A stretch of 26,094 nt of DNA, taken from contig JALJEE010002668.1 of assembly GCA_023231475.1 (NCBI GenBank), forward strand, positions 1 through 26,094, written 5' to 3'. The notes beneath the pieces are model-generated. The model was not told the DNA's origin and ran no database searches. It saw only the letters and a program-made list of their open reading frames with translations. The stretch comes from Seison nebaliae (lineage: Eukaryota > Rotifera > Pararotatoria > Seisonacea > Seisonidae). This document shows positions 9,645 through 20,199 of the stretch, one piece after another; the first letter of the stretch is position 1, and the number at the start of each line of letters is the position of its first letter. Made by a program: the position numbers and the translations under genes.

Positions 9645-9927
9645 TATTATTATTCCGTTGTAATTATTTGATTTTCTTTTAACGAAAATTTTACGAATTT
9701 CTCAATAATTCCTAAACTGCTCTAAATGATGCATACAGGATATGAGAATATTTTCTATTCACAAATTAATGGAATGTACAGATTTAATATTACTACTTTT
9801 TTTTTACGTCGTCGTCAGTTAAATGTGAATTTTCACTTTTGTTAGCTTTCATTTCATTTTGTTATATTAAAATTGGAAAATTTTTCTCTTTTTTCGTATT
9901 TCTTAATTTGATGATAATGTTCATGAT

Positions 9928-12066
9928 ATGATATCAAGATTAACTACTTATGATAAGCAGAGTGATAAACCAACTACTTCCTTCTCTAGCCTTTCCACAG
10001 AACCACCTAAAACAACATCAGAAATATCCGCCTTCCCATCTTTACAAATGCCTGTAGCCAATTTTGCACAAATTAAACAAAATTTCACTAATTCTACTTC
10101 ACAGATTGGTTGATTATTTTCATTAAAATTAAAATATAAATTTCTATTAGATAGTGTGAGAGATAAAAAAATTAGACCAAGCACTGAGGCTGATGGTCAA
10201 CAAAAAAAATGTTGCACACTTCCTAAATTACCAAATTGGTTCTCCCGTTCGAAAGAGAAAAAACATATACCAAAAGAAAAATTTGTTTATCGAGAATATA
10301 CTAGTAGTTTATATTTACCGACAGCAGAAGTAGCAGTTGATGAGACTCTTTACAAGGCAGTAAAGCAAGGTCTTTCTCTTATTTTTATCTTTTTCTATAC
10401 ATTTCTTCCAATGTTTCTTCATTGATCAGTTGACGAAATAAAAACCGCTACCGATTTCGCTAAAGAATTGATTTATCGAGAAGCATTATTCAAAATTATT
10501 GTAGCATTTCAATATATAAACTCTTACAAGAAAAACATAAGAAAGAAAATTCGAAATCAATATAAAGAAATTTCAATGAATCTTTTTGATGCGTCAACCG
10601 CCTTTTGGCATGCGAATAGAGGACGCGAATTCGACTTACAATCATACGAAGCTACATTTCAAACAAAACCGAGTGATGAACGAATGCATACTTTAGAAAA
10701 TTTAACTTCTCGTCTACTCGATGAAGCAACTAAATCAATTACCGAAGTAAAATTAGGTCCATGTCAAGGCAAATTAAGTTTACCAGAATTCACAATAGTT
10801 AAGGCTCTTGGAAAAGGTCAATTTGGATCGGTATATTTAGTCAATCACAAAGCCTTTGGACATTTTGCAATGAAGTTATTGCAAAAAGATCATTTAAAGA
10901 AAGACAAAGAATATCGACGTCTTGTGTTAGAATGTCGAATTTCCTTATTAGCGGCCGTTTACGATCATCCCATGTTAATGCCCGCATTCGCTACATTTAA
11001 TACACAAGATCATACGTTCCTCTTGATGGAATTGGGTTCGAGAGGAACGTTGGGACATGTCGTCAAAGATCATAGTCCTTTAGAATTAGATGTAATAAGA
11101 TTCTATATTGCTTGCATCATCTTAGGATTGGAATTCCTCCATAATAATCAAATAGTTCATCGTGATCTTAAACCTGATAACATTTTAATTGATCAATTCG
11201 GTTACGCCAAATTATCAGACTATGGAATTGCTAAAGGAGGAGTTTCATGGCAAACGATTGTACATAAAGCAGCAGGTACTGTCTCGTATACAGCTCCGGA
11301 AGTCTTATCTAAATTATGTTACGATAATACAGCAGATTATTGGAGTTTAGGTATTTGTACATATAGGTTACTTTATGGTAAAGTTTAATTAATTTTGAAA
11401 TTAATCTGGAAAATAAATTTTTTTGTTTAAAGTTACCTTTCTCCAGAGAAAGTCCGGATAAGAAGAATACTACAATAAGTGCAATTTTACGATATAAACC
11501 ATTCAAATTTGCAGACAATCACTCCGATTTATTATCCATAAATAATTTGATTAAACGATTATTGCGACGTCTAGTGAAAGCGAGATTAGGTTGGGGTCCT
11601 AATGGTGCTTGGAATGTAAAAACTCATCCATTCTTCGCTTCAATTTCTTTCATAAAATTATTGAATCGGGAACTTAAGCCACCACTCATGCCTAAAAGTT
11701 GTATAAGCAAAGTTTACATTTACAACTCAGATAATTTTCATAATGTTGTGATAGAAATTAAGAGGAACAGATGACATGTCGTTTCCAGATGAACAACTCT
11801 TTCAAAAGGATTTAGTAAGACCAGCAGCTAACGATCCATTCAATTTGGTTGTTGATACCATATTCGAAAGACAACCCGTTAGCATTCGGAGTGATATTCA
11901 ATGTGATAAGCGAATATCCAATTTCCAACGACGTTTATCTCAATATGCAACATCAAAATTCTTTGAACATTTAGGTCAGCTAATTTATAGTTTTATAATT
12001 ATTATTTATTAATATTTATTTAACTTTATAGTCAATCGTGATAATCTAAAATATGTTATCGATTAA
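9928..12066 (+). CDS. Divergent AGC-type protein kinase (PKN/PKC-like catalytic domain)
   Basis: Exons 9928-10108, 10151-10369, 10430-11382, 11433-11697, 11771-11974 and 12032-12066 join in phase to 618 residues. The kinase domain spans about 254-520. It has the Gly loop GKGQFG (261-266), catalytic Lys K282 in AMK, alpha-C Glu E301, HRDLKPDN with base Asp D379, a metal-binding motif DYG (397-399) in place of DFG, then APE and DYWSLG. The later stretch LIKRLLRR...THPFF and the tail PPLMPKNDMSFPDEQLF follow the AGC pattern (compare PKN). The activation-loop Thr that PDK1 phosphorylates is absent: AGC TFCGT reads KAAGT here. HRD replaces the usual AGC YRD. The N-terminal 250 residues have a Ser/Thr-rich start, a basic stretch and predicted helix, with no named domain. 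Catalytic residues are intact, so activity is plausible; substrate is unknown. The first exon start is the least certain part. Confidence 0.8.
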
Positions 12067-12186
12067 TTTGATGGTTCAAAAAGTGATGAACAGATGCGGA
12101 ACATTGTTCGAACACAATAAATAAAAGCACCAAGTATTGGTATCGTTATTGGTCTCGTTCTCATACTTATCTTCTTGTTACGATAA
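12067..12186 (+). other. In-frame 3' extension of the kinase coding a transmembrane helix beyond two UAA codons
   Basis: In the frame of the last kinase exon, reading past the UAA at 12064 gives a 17-residue polar stretch (FDGSKSDEQMRNIVRTQ). A second UAA follows at 12118. Then comes APSIGIVIGLVLILIFLLR and a final UAA at 12184. The last part is a textbook single membrane-spanning helix with a terminal Arg. An AG at 12126-12127 would also splice in phase to the donor at 11975, joining residue EHL to the helix and giving a 626-residue tail-anchored isoform. The acceptor lacks a pyrimidine tract and overlaps the poly(A) signals, so this route looks weak. Confidence 0.5.
12116..12125 (+). terminator. 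Overlapping poly(A) signals of the kinase gene
   Basis: Two overlapping AATAAA hexamers (12116-12121 and 12120-12125) lie about 50 nt after the first UAA. They also sit directly before the possible splice acceptor of the transmembrane extension, so polyadenylation here and use of that exon would compete. Confidence 0.5.
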
Positions 12187-13202
12187 ATTAATTTGTGTCA
12201 ACTTCTATGAAAATGAACGATTTAAGAGGATTTTACTTAATCGATGAATTATCTTATCTCTTGCCAGAAAAATGTAGAATTATATTTTTTTTAAAATAGA
12301 TAAGATGATAAATTAATTAATCTGATTGACCCAATTTGAAATTTTTGGTGGAGTATTAAAAGGAAAGCATCGAACTGATGATTTGAAGAAAAACATTTAA
12401 GTTTTGAAGTGATTGTTCCAAGAGGAAATGTACTAAAACTAGAAAATGAAGTGAAAGTTTCGTTGAAAATGAGACGCATCTGATAAGACAGAAATAGTGA
12501 TGTTAATAGATCAGAGAAGAAATAATTGTTAAAAGATTTTTAAAAATCTTTAGAAAATAACGAAAAAAAAAGTTTAATGTTAATTGTTCCGTTCGGTTAC
12601 TTTAAAGAAAAAGAAGAAAAAACAACAACAAACTAAAATGAAAGTATCAAATGATACTTCTCATAATTGTTGTTATGTTTATTGTGTGTTGTCGTAATGA
12701 TCATGATAATGATGATGATAATGATAAGAGTTGTTAATTAGAAAGAAATTATAAGAAAAAGAAAACAATTGTTAATGAAAGAAGATTAGATGGAAAGAAT
12801 AGAAATGAGAGTAATTTAAGTTTCATCGATTAAGACTGTCAGTACAATTGGCTTAAAACATTTATTGAAGATCATGATTCCGTTATATTATTTCAACAAT
12901 CGAATATGGAAACCAGAGAAAATGATAAGACATTCTGATCATCATATCACTAGATACTCTTCTTTAAGATGGTCGGATAAATATTTTGTGATTTTGTCAC
13001 ACAAGAATACATATCCGACATTTGTTGCGACGAGAAGCCGATCAGTTACAAATGGAAATAGTAAAAAGAGAATAAGGATTCAGTTAATGATTATTTGGAT
13101 CTTTCTACATTCTACAAAAATAATGTTCAATTTTTTATGAGTAAAAGTTGTTTTTGTTTAGGTTGTATGTTTGGTTCGTTTTAATTGTCATAAATTATCA
13201 AT
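12187..13202. other. Region between the convergent kinase and intermediate-filament genes
   Basis: This is mostly 3' UTR and spacer. Purine-rich low-complexity sequence dominates. On the - strand the first AATAAA after the IF stop is at 12866-12861 (TTTATT on +), giving a 3' UTR of about 340 nt; another is at 12683-12678. The open frame 12865-13140 (+) shows no domain and lies antisense to the likely IF 3' UTR, so I do not call it a gene. Confidence 0.5.
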
Positions 13203-16200
13203 TTATGAGTAAATTGTTTTCTGGACATGAGTGGCCTTCTCTTCTCCCACATCATTTAATAGACGAGTGATAACATGCATGCCAATTCCCCAATTCTCCA
13301 AATGATCAGCCACCAACGATTGTGGTGGATTATGTGAACCACAATTATTTGCAAATATTTTAATGTTACGTCCCGAATTCAATTGAGTTCCATCAGGAAT
13401 CTGATAAACGAGATCTGGTTGATTGTCAACTTTACGTCGAACGATCCATTTACTCAAATCTTGATCCTTCGATTTGCTTGTATTCTCCAACACAATAAAA
13501 TTGCCATTTGGGGCACATTCGCTAATGGAAACGGGACCTTTGGCTGATCGCTGATATGTAGTCTTCGATTTCATCGGTTGACTTGTAAATTGTCCGTCTT
13601 CAGTTCCAACTTGTCCACCTCCCATAGCTAAAAATTTTCAAAAAAAAAATTTATTGAAAAATAATTCAAATCAAGAAAGCGTTTAATATTGGTGATCAAA
13701 AGAAGAAATTCGTTAAACAATCGCCACAACATCAACAACAATTAGGGAAAATAGAAATTTGAAGTAAATGGAAACAAACCATCCTCACCACCATACGGAC
13801 TTCTTGGTCGATGAACCCCGTAGCCTGCACCATTTTGCGGAGATAAAGCACCGCCGCCACCTCCACGTCCATATCCAGATGAACTGTATCCATCACCATA
13901 ATTATCCCCGTAATCAGAAGTGTTAGCTAATTTGTTTGAGGTTTTGGGAAATTTAAATAAAAAGGAAAAAAGTCAATTAGTTTTTCAATCAATATATTAA
14001 TCATGGATCGAATTTGAAATGTTATTAAGCAGAATTTAAAATTATTGAATAATAACCTAAATGTGGGAGATTGCCCATGAGACCTCCTGATTGGTTTCCA
14101 CCATGTTGACTTCCCCCATGTTTTTCTGAACATTGGAAAAAGAAAATAAAAAAAGATAATAAGTAACATTATTAATGGAAAAGAAGAAAGATGGAAGATC
14201 GTTAAAGTTTTGATTAATTATCGTGTAAAATCAGTAGAATATATTTATGAAGCATTAGAAGAGAAATCATATTATTTGTATTGAATGAAGAAAGAAATTG
14301 GAGGAATAATATGAAAAAGTTTGAGAAGAAATTCGTCTCTCAATGTGCGTTTATGAAAGAATACACCATTACCCATAGACTAAATGTGAGAAAAATGTCG
14401 ATCGATCGTTAATTAATTCGAGTTGGAAATACGAAAATTATAATTGATTAGAAGAGACATATAAAAGATTGAGGTTTCTCCTTTTTACAATCTGCTACCT
14501 ATTTCCCCAGATATGAAAACTATAAATTTTTTTATCTTTCAACTACTACACACCCAATGGACAGTTAGTGGTGCAATCATTTTTCTCACGAATATAATTT
14601 TAATTACTTTTCACTAAAATATCACTAAAGTTCTCGAAGAAATGTTTGAGAAGTAGAAGCCGCTACTCATTGTTGGATTATGAATGGATTACTAGAGGAA
14701 CAACTAGAAATTAGAGTGTCGACTCTTTCAATCTCTTCTAACTGGACAGTAGTTGTAAGAAGATAAGGTGGTATGTGTTTCATGACAATGGCAGCAAATG
14801 CAAGAGCAAGAACAAATATAAATAAACTAAAAATTGTTTAATGATAAATAATATTTTGTTGCAAGAAAAAACTAAAAATAATGAAATAAAAGAAAAAAGA
14901 AATTTTTCATCATTCTTTAAGTAGCTCTTAAGAAGAATGTGTATCGAATTAACTAGCGACAAGAAGAAAGCAGTTCCGGTTGGGAGGAGTATGGATGATG
15001 ATGATGATGATGAAAAATACAAAAATAATTTCTAAATAATAAAAATTAGTTAGCGCGATTAATAATTCTTCTATGTCCATTTCATGAAAATATCTGTTTT
15101 TTTCTTTCAGTATCTTCCAACAAATAAATGAATAAAATAAAATATTTTTTCTCAAAATCAAAAAAATTAATAAAAGAGAACTGATATAAGTGATGATATA
15201 TTTATTGATGAAGAAACCATGACGATGTAATGACGATTCGTAAAGAGTTAAACGTTTAAATTTTTGTTTTGTGTGTTTATTCTTCGCAATAGAATAGATA
15301 ATAATGATGATGATGATGATGACGGCGAGAAAGAGAGAGAGAGGCGATGTTAATAAACTCTCCATGAAGAAATTAGCAGACAGTTGAGAATGATGCAAAC
15401 TAGTCTAAATTAGAAATAGGTTATTGTTGACAAAAGAAGAATTGTTTCACTTGTTGCAATACGGGATGCAGTAGTAGTCGGTGTAAATATAAACCGACCA
15501 AACTCAATTGGAGGAGAGAGAACATTCACTTTCGATTATTTTGTGTTATTATTAATTTTTGATATTAATATCGATAATAGTTCGTTCAATTTCGATTAAT
15601 TAGAAGAAAAATGAATCAGTGTTACGTAAATCAGATGAATGAAAAGAAGATGAATAAGACGGGCGAAAGTGAGGAAATTAATAAAGCCAATTTCGGTACA
15701 TAATTATTGCGAATACAATCGGAATCGAAAGACAGAGGAACTACGAGATTAATAGAAAACTGACTACGTTGTGACTGGGAGAGGAGAAGAGAAAGAAGAA
15801 ATCATCATTATCATCGTCAAGAGATTTATGGAGAATATATATATATATATATATATATTATATTAATGTTCGTCAAAGAATTTATTGTTTATATCTGATT
15901 CACCGATCACCATAATAACGATGAGAAGTTGATTCTAAAACAAAAAAAAAGCGCATCCCATCAGACATCGTTTTCGATAATATATGAACGGAACATATTG
16001 TTTCCATTCATTAAATAATAATCATAATATATAATCAATAATAATAAATCCAAATCGAGCAATAGATGGACAAATAGAGAAGCAATAATTTAGCACCAAA
16101 TAATAGGAAAATTTGAGATTCGTGACGTGCATATCCAACATTTGTCAATTATCAAAAAGAAATTGTTGTAAAAGAAAAGTAACCGTCGATAGAGACGAAA

Positions 16201-19020
16201 TAAGAATTTTTTGTAATTAGTACAATTGATAAAGACAAAATGAAAGTTCACCAGCCACCAACACAGCAATTGAGAGACAATTTATTAATTAGAGTATTGT
16301 GAATGAAAATCACGTGTACAATTGTGCAAATTGATTGTAGTAATTGGAAGATGTTTGTTTTTGGTAAAAGCAAAAGAAAAAGAAAGAGATAAAGAAACAA
16401 AGTTAAATCACAAAATTTAGAAAAATGTGGAAGGAAAATTAGTAGTCAAAATATTTTTCAAAAAATTTAAAATTTTCTTTTCTGATAGTTTCCAGAAGAA
16501 AACAAATTTTTTCCCTATTAACACTGGAAATGGCTCGAAAATTTGTCTTAAACTAAATTTCATGTGATGGTATGTATGTGTGATTACGGTGTATGACAAT
16601 GTCTTAGGACACACTCTTTTCCAGGAGGGACCTGGTATTGGGACCAACAAATTAGAACAATCAACTATTATTAAGTTAAAGAAAAAGCTCCTTAAATTCT
16701 ATTACCATCTCGTTCGTGGTGTCCCCCACCGATTTGTGTTGACCAAGTAGCTAAATGTGAGCCTGAGCCTACATATCATTCGACAGTAAATTATGAGAAA
16801 GTTCAATAATGATCAATAAATTCAATTTAATCGATATAGAGGAAATCGAAAGATTGAACGGAAATCAAACATGAGTGAAACGTTATTTGAGCTGAACAGA
16901 TAAATATAAAGTGAGAGCGATTCAATTCTTTTCAAAATTGAAATATAATCGATTTGCATGTGAGAAATAGTAATAAAATGGAAAGACGAAAAATAATCCC
17001 TTTCTAACAAATAGAAAGAAAAAAAGAAAGAAAACACATAAGAGATTATTGGCAATCGATGAAGTGACAAAGCTTTAACAATTTACATAAATGGGCAATT
17101 TATATTATTTCAACTGTTCCAATATGAATCACTTACCGTAAGTCGAACCAGATTGGCCGCCACCACCACCACTTTGCAAATGTGATGACGATCCACCGCC
17201 ACCACCACCACTATGGTAAGCAGTAGATGAATGATGGTAAGAGCTGTTACCTCCGACACCACCTCCACTGCTCATTCCAGCGCCCATGCCGCCACTCATA
17301 CCACTACCACCGCCCATACCACCACTACTGTATCCACCTCCTAAATTCAATTTAGAGAACATATAATAGTTTCCTTTCTTAATTCTTTTTTTAAAAAATT
17401 TGAAGAAAATTCATTTACATGAAATTGGAAAGTCGATTAGAAGGAAGAGATGTTTATAAATTTAAAAAAAAAATTCTATTATTTCTTTTTCTAAAGAAAT
17501 TTATTTTAATATAATCTTTATATCGAATTACATGAAACGTTTCTTAATCGCTTATTGAAATCTTACTGATAACTGAACGTTAAATTAGTCATAACGTTAG
17601 ATGAGATTAATATTCCGATTTAATTACTGCTTTTCCAATAAATAAAATTATGAGATTAGTTAGAAAAAAAGGAAAAGATGGTATGAAACTAACCGCCGCC
17701 ACCGCCGCCGCTGGTGCTCGAATATTGATAAGTTTTGGTCGTGGTAGATGACATACCGCCACCTCCACCACCACCACCTGAGGCCATATCCATTTCTCGT
17801 TGTTGTTGTCGACTCTCTTCCGATTCCAATAGACGTCGATAAGTTTTAATTTCGAATTCGAGATCCGTTTTCGTGCTCATCAACGCATCATAATCATCCA
17901 TCAATTGTTGGAGTTTCATTCGAATTTCTTCAATTTCATTTTCACGACGATTCAATTCGTTTTGATTGTCACGACGACAACGATCAAATTCATCTTCAAA
18001 ACTTTGAATTCGTGCAATCAAATCAGCATTCGTTTGTTGATAATCAGAAATCTCTTTTCGAGTGTCCGTCAATGCGGTACGTAATGATGATGCATTTGTT
18101 TCCATTTTTACCAAATCTTTCGATTGTTCAGCAATCGCCTTTTGTCGTTCTTGTTGGACAATGGTCTCTTGAATCTTGATTCGATACCATTCTTCTAATT
18201 CAGCTTTTTGTGCTTGATTCAATGCATCGAAATCTTGTCGGATTTCTCGAATAGCACGTTCCAATTCATGTTTGTAAAATTGAGATGGATCGATTCCACT
18301 GCCGGTTTGGAGAGCTCTTAATTCATTCATTTCAATCTCATGTAATTTATGACGGAATGGAATTTCTTCTTCCAATGTCTGTTTTTCATTTTCCAATTGA
18401 ACTCTCATTAAAGTTTCGGCATCCAATTCATTAGCTAATCGTTCAATTTCCACCATTAATCGTTTCTCTTCTTCACGATATTTTTGAATGTCTTTATCCA
18501 CATCTTGCATTTGCTTTCGTAAAAGATCCATTTCAGCTTCGTTCTCATTCAACATATTATCCAACATTTGAATTTTTTGTCGATCAGCATTTCTTGATGC
18601 CATAATCTCATCATAACGTCGTTTAAATTGGTTGGCGTCATATTCCGCTCTTTTCGCTCGGATCTCAGACTCGGCCTTCTCTCGAGTAGTATCGTCAATT
18701 CGAGCACGAGCTTCTCTCAATTCTGGTTCCATTTGAGTCTTGATTCGACGAGTTTCTTCGCCCCATCGATTACGAATGTCATTCAATTCTTGTAACAATT
18801 TCTTGTTTTGTGATTCAAGAAATCGAACACGTTCCAAATAACTAGAGAAACGATTGTTCAATTCATTCAATTCTTGTTTCTCACTAATATGCTTCTTTCG
18901 AATGGATTCGACAGCTTGCAATTGCAAATTACCTCCCATTGGCACTATTCCACCTGGTCCGGCCTTCATCGTATGAGACACGGTTGTCGTGGTACGTGAA
19001 ATGACACCTGGTTCTGGCAT
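13203..19020 (-). CDS. Cytoplasmic intermediate filament protein, protostome type with lamin-tail domain and Gly-rich tail
   Basis: Six exons in transcript order: 19020-17694, 17340-17137, 16768-16706, 14125-14057, 13926-13780, 13627-13203, joining in phase 1 throughout to 744 residues. Head 1-45; rod about 46-403, starting with the coil-1A motif LNNRFSSYLERVRFLE (54-69) and ending with TYRRLLESEE (393-402), the two hallmarks of the family. Coil 1B is about 145-150 residues, the long lamin/protostome form. A Gly/Ser-rich keratin-like tail covers about 413-630. A lamin-tail Ig-fold follows (about 633-740: KGPVSISECAPNG, KWIVRR, EEKATHVQK). No nuclear localisation signal is evident after the rod and there is no CaaX box, so it should be cytoplasmic. 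The closest family resemblance is to nematode IFA/IFB proteins. Exons 2-5 are less certain than the rod and tail exons. Confidence 0.88.
14994..15012. repeat. GAT microsatellite
   Basis: Six uninterrupted GAT units within the large IF intron. Confidence 0.8.
15304..15321. repeat. ATG/GAT microsatellite
   Basis: Six uninterrupted trinucleotide units within the large IF intron. Confidence 0.8.
15477..15703 (+). promoter_or_regulatory. Possible nested + strand promoter with 30-codon frame inside the IF intron
   Basis: TATAAA at 15488-15493 lies inside a perfect inverted repeat, GTCGGT (15477-15482) and ACCGAC (15493-15498). An ATG at 15611 opens a polar 30-codon frame (MNQCYVNQMNEKKMNK...) ending at 15703. 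No homology is recognised. It could be a start site for a nested transcript or chance. Confidence 0.2.
15835..15858. repeat. AT microsatellite
   Basis: Twelve AT dinucleotides within the large IF intron. Confidence 0.9.
16751..16770 (-). other. Tandem alternative 3' splice sites of an IF tail exon
   Basis: On the - strand an AG at 16770-16769 and a second AG at 16752-16751 lie 18 nt apart. Both give the same reading frame. The outer site adds six residues (GSGSHL), the inner begins at ATWSTQ. Neither has a strong pyrimidine tract. Confidence 0.45.
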
Positions 19021-20141
19021 TCTGATTTATTTGGAAATCTTTCTTATTCGGAAAAAAAGGAAATCACAAGGAATTTTTTACTCAGAAATTGATAGTAAAA
19101 TGAAGCGAATTTCAGACGTCCGCGTTTTAATAAAAATGTAGAAGGAAAGTTATTCTATTTAAAGTGAGAAGAAGAAACAGAAGAAATGATGAAAAAAAGA
19201 AGAGAACAATAGAACGACGAATTATTCTTATTTAATATTCAGATCTTCTCCTAATGTTCCTTAACAAAAAGAATCTTCTTTACACTGGAAAAAAGAAGGA
19301 AAGAATCAAATTCGTTTTATTTCGTTTATTTATCGAACGAACGTTTTTTATAGATTCTCCCTCGTTATTACTTTCAATAAAGAAATTTGATAAGGGAGAG
19401 AATAACGAATACCAACATTATGATGTTTAAAGGTCAATACAATCTGATAAATGTGGCAGAGAAGGAAGAAAAGAGAAGATGTTTTATAAGAAAATCGATG
19501 AATTCCAATAAGGGCAAAGAGTAAACATATAACATAAATATTGAACGCTTTCAAGATCTACGAGGAGTTAGTTCAACGAAGTAGAAAGCAACATAATATG
19601 CCTCATTAACGAAAGAAGTCTTAATATTATTCTCATAAAAAGAGAAACATCAAATTTCAAAATTCAATAGTGAACGGACAATAATGTACAATGATATATT
19701 TAACATGTTATCATCATATTAATAATGAGAAATGATCAATGTCTTTCCAATTGATTTATCAATCATATCAATCCGAATGTAATGATGATGAAATATAAAA
19801 ATTATTTGTTAATACGTAATAATCATTAAAAGTTTTTATTCATTATTTAATATTAATGCCAACTAATTCTTTAATAACTAAAACATTGATGATGCTGATG
19901 AAAATAATTGAATAGAGAATAATATTTCCAAGAATGATATGAAAATATGAGGAGAAACATATTGATAGATAATGTTGCCATGAATGCTCCCAATATTTAA
20001 GATGAATGATCTACAATGAAATGGAAATGAATTGAATAAACAGAAAAATTTTGAAAATGCAAAAGAATGGAATTCATTTCAGAAGGTCGATCGTTTCCTG
20101 CGCTCTCGTCTCTATAAGATATGGAGCCATCTACACGCAAC

Positions 20142-20199
20142 TTATATAAGAATGACATATGGTGAAAGCAGAAACAATAACATGCGATATGTGCACGTG
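20142..20199 (-). promoter_or_regulatory. Weak candidate promoter (E-box plus TATA-like motif)
   Basis: In - strand order, CACGTG at 20199-20194 is followed about 45 bp later by CTTATATAAG (20150-20141). Somewhat GC-richer sequence follows to about 20085. The next gene in this direction is the IF gene. No transcription start can be read from sequence alone. Confidence 0.2.

Larger units (their letters stand above)
14126..16705. other. Large IF intron (about 2.6 kb)
   Basis: AT- and purine-rich sequence with GAT microsatellites (14994-15012, 15304-15321) and an AT run (15835-15858). I found no further Gly-rich exon on the - strand, though a very small one could be missed. The long - strand frames (14949-15398, 14780-15022, 16417-16650) are hydrophobic or low complexity and appear to be chance. 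A possible promoter and short + strand frame lie at 15477-15703. Confidence 0.5.
13780..17340 (-). other. Block of four phase-1 cassette exons coding the glycine-rich IF tail
   Basis: Exons 17340-17137 (204 nt), 16768-16706 (63 nt, or 45 nt with the inner acceptor), 14125-14057 (69 nt) and 13926-13780 (147 nt) are all multiples of three. All begin and end in phase 1. Any subset can be skipped without changing the frame into the lamin-tail exon. The products are rich in Gly, Ser, His, Tyr and Asn (for example GGGYSSGGMGGGSGMSGG). Introns here reach about 2.6 kb, against about 50 nt in the collagen and kinase genes, which leaves room for splicing control. Confidence 0.65.

Noticed and set aside
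12064-12066. Altered nuclear genetic code with UAA as sense
   Set aside because: UAA ends the collagen (VCFQ), BAG and IF-type reading frames at the expected places, so reassignment does not fit; splicing, read-through or decay explain the kinase end better.
12865-13140. 91-residue + strand frame between the kinase and IF genes
   Set aside because: No domain, noise-like composition, TTG start, and it overlaps the likely IF 3' UTR on the other strand.
14949-15398. 149-residue hydrophobic - strand frame in the IF intron
   Set aside because: It arises from GAT microsatellites read as Ile runs and from Phe/Leu-rich AT sequence. No acceptor/donor pair of the right phase was seen.
16417-16650. 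- strand frame MLVPIPGPSWKR... as an IF tail exon
   Set aside because: It is not Gly-rich, and its possible splice sites do not give the phase-1 boundaries shared by the other tail exons.
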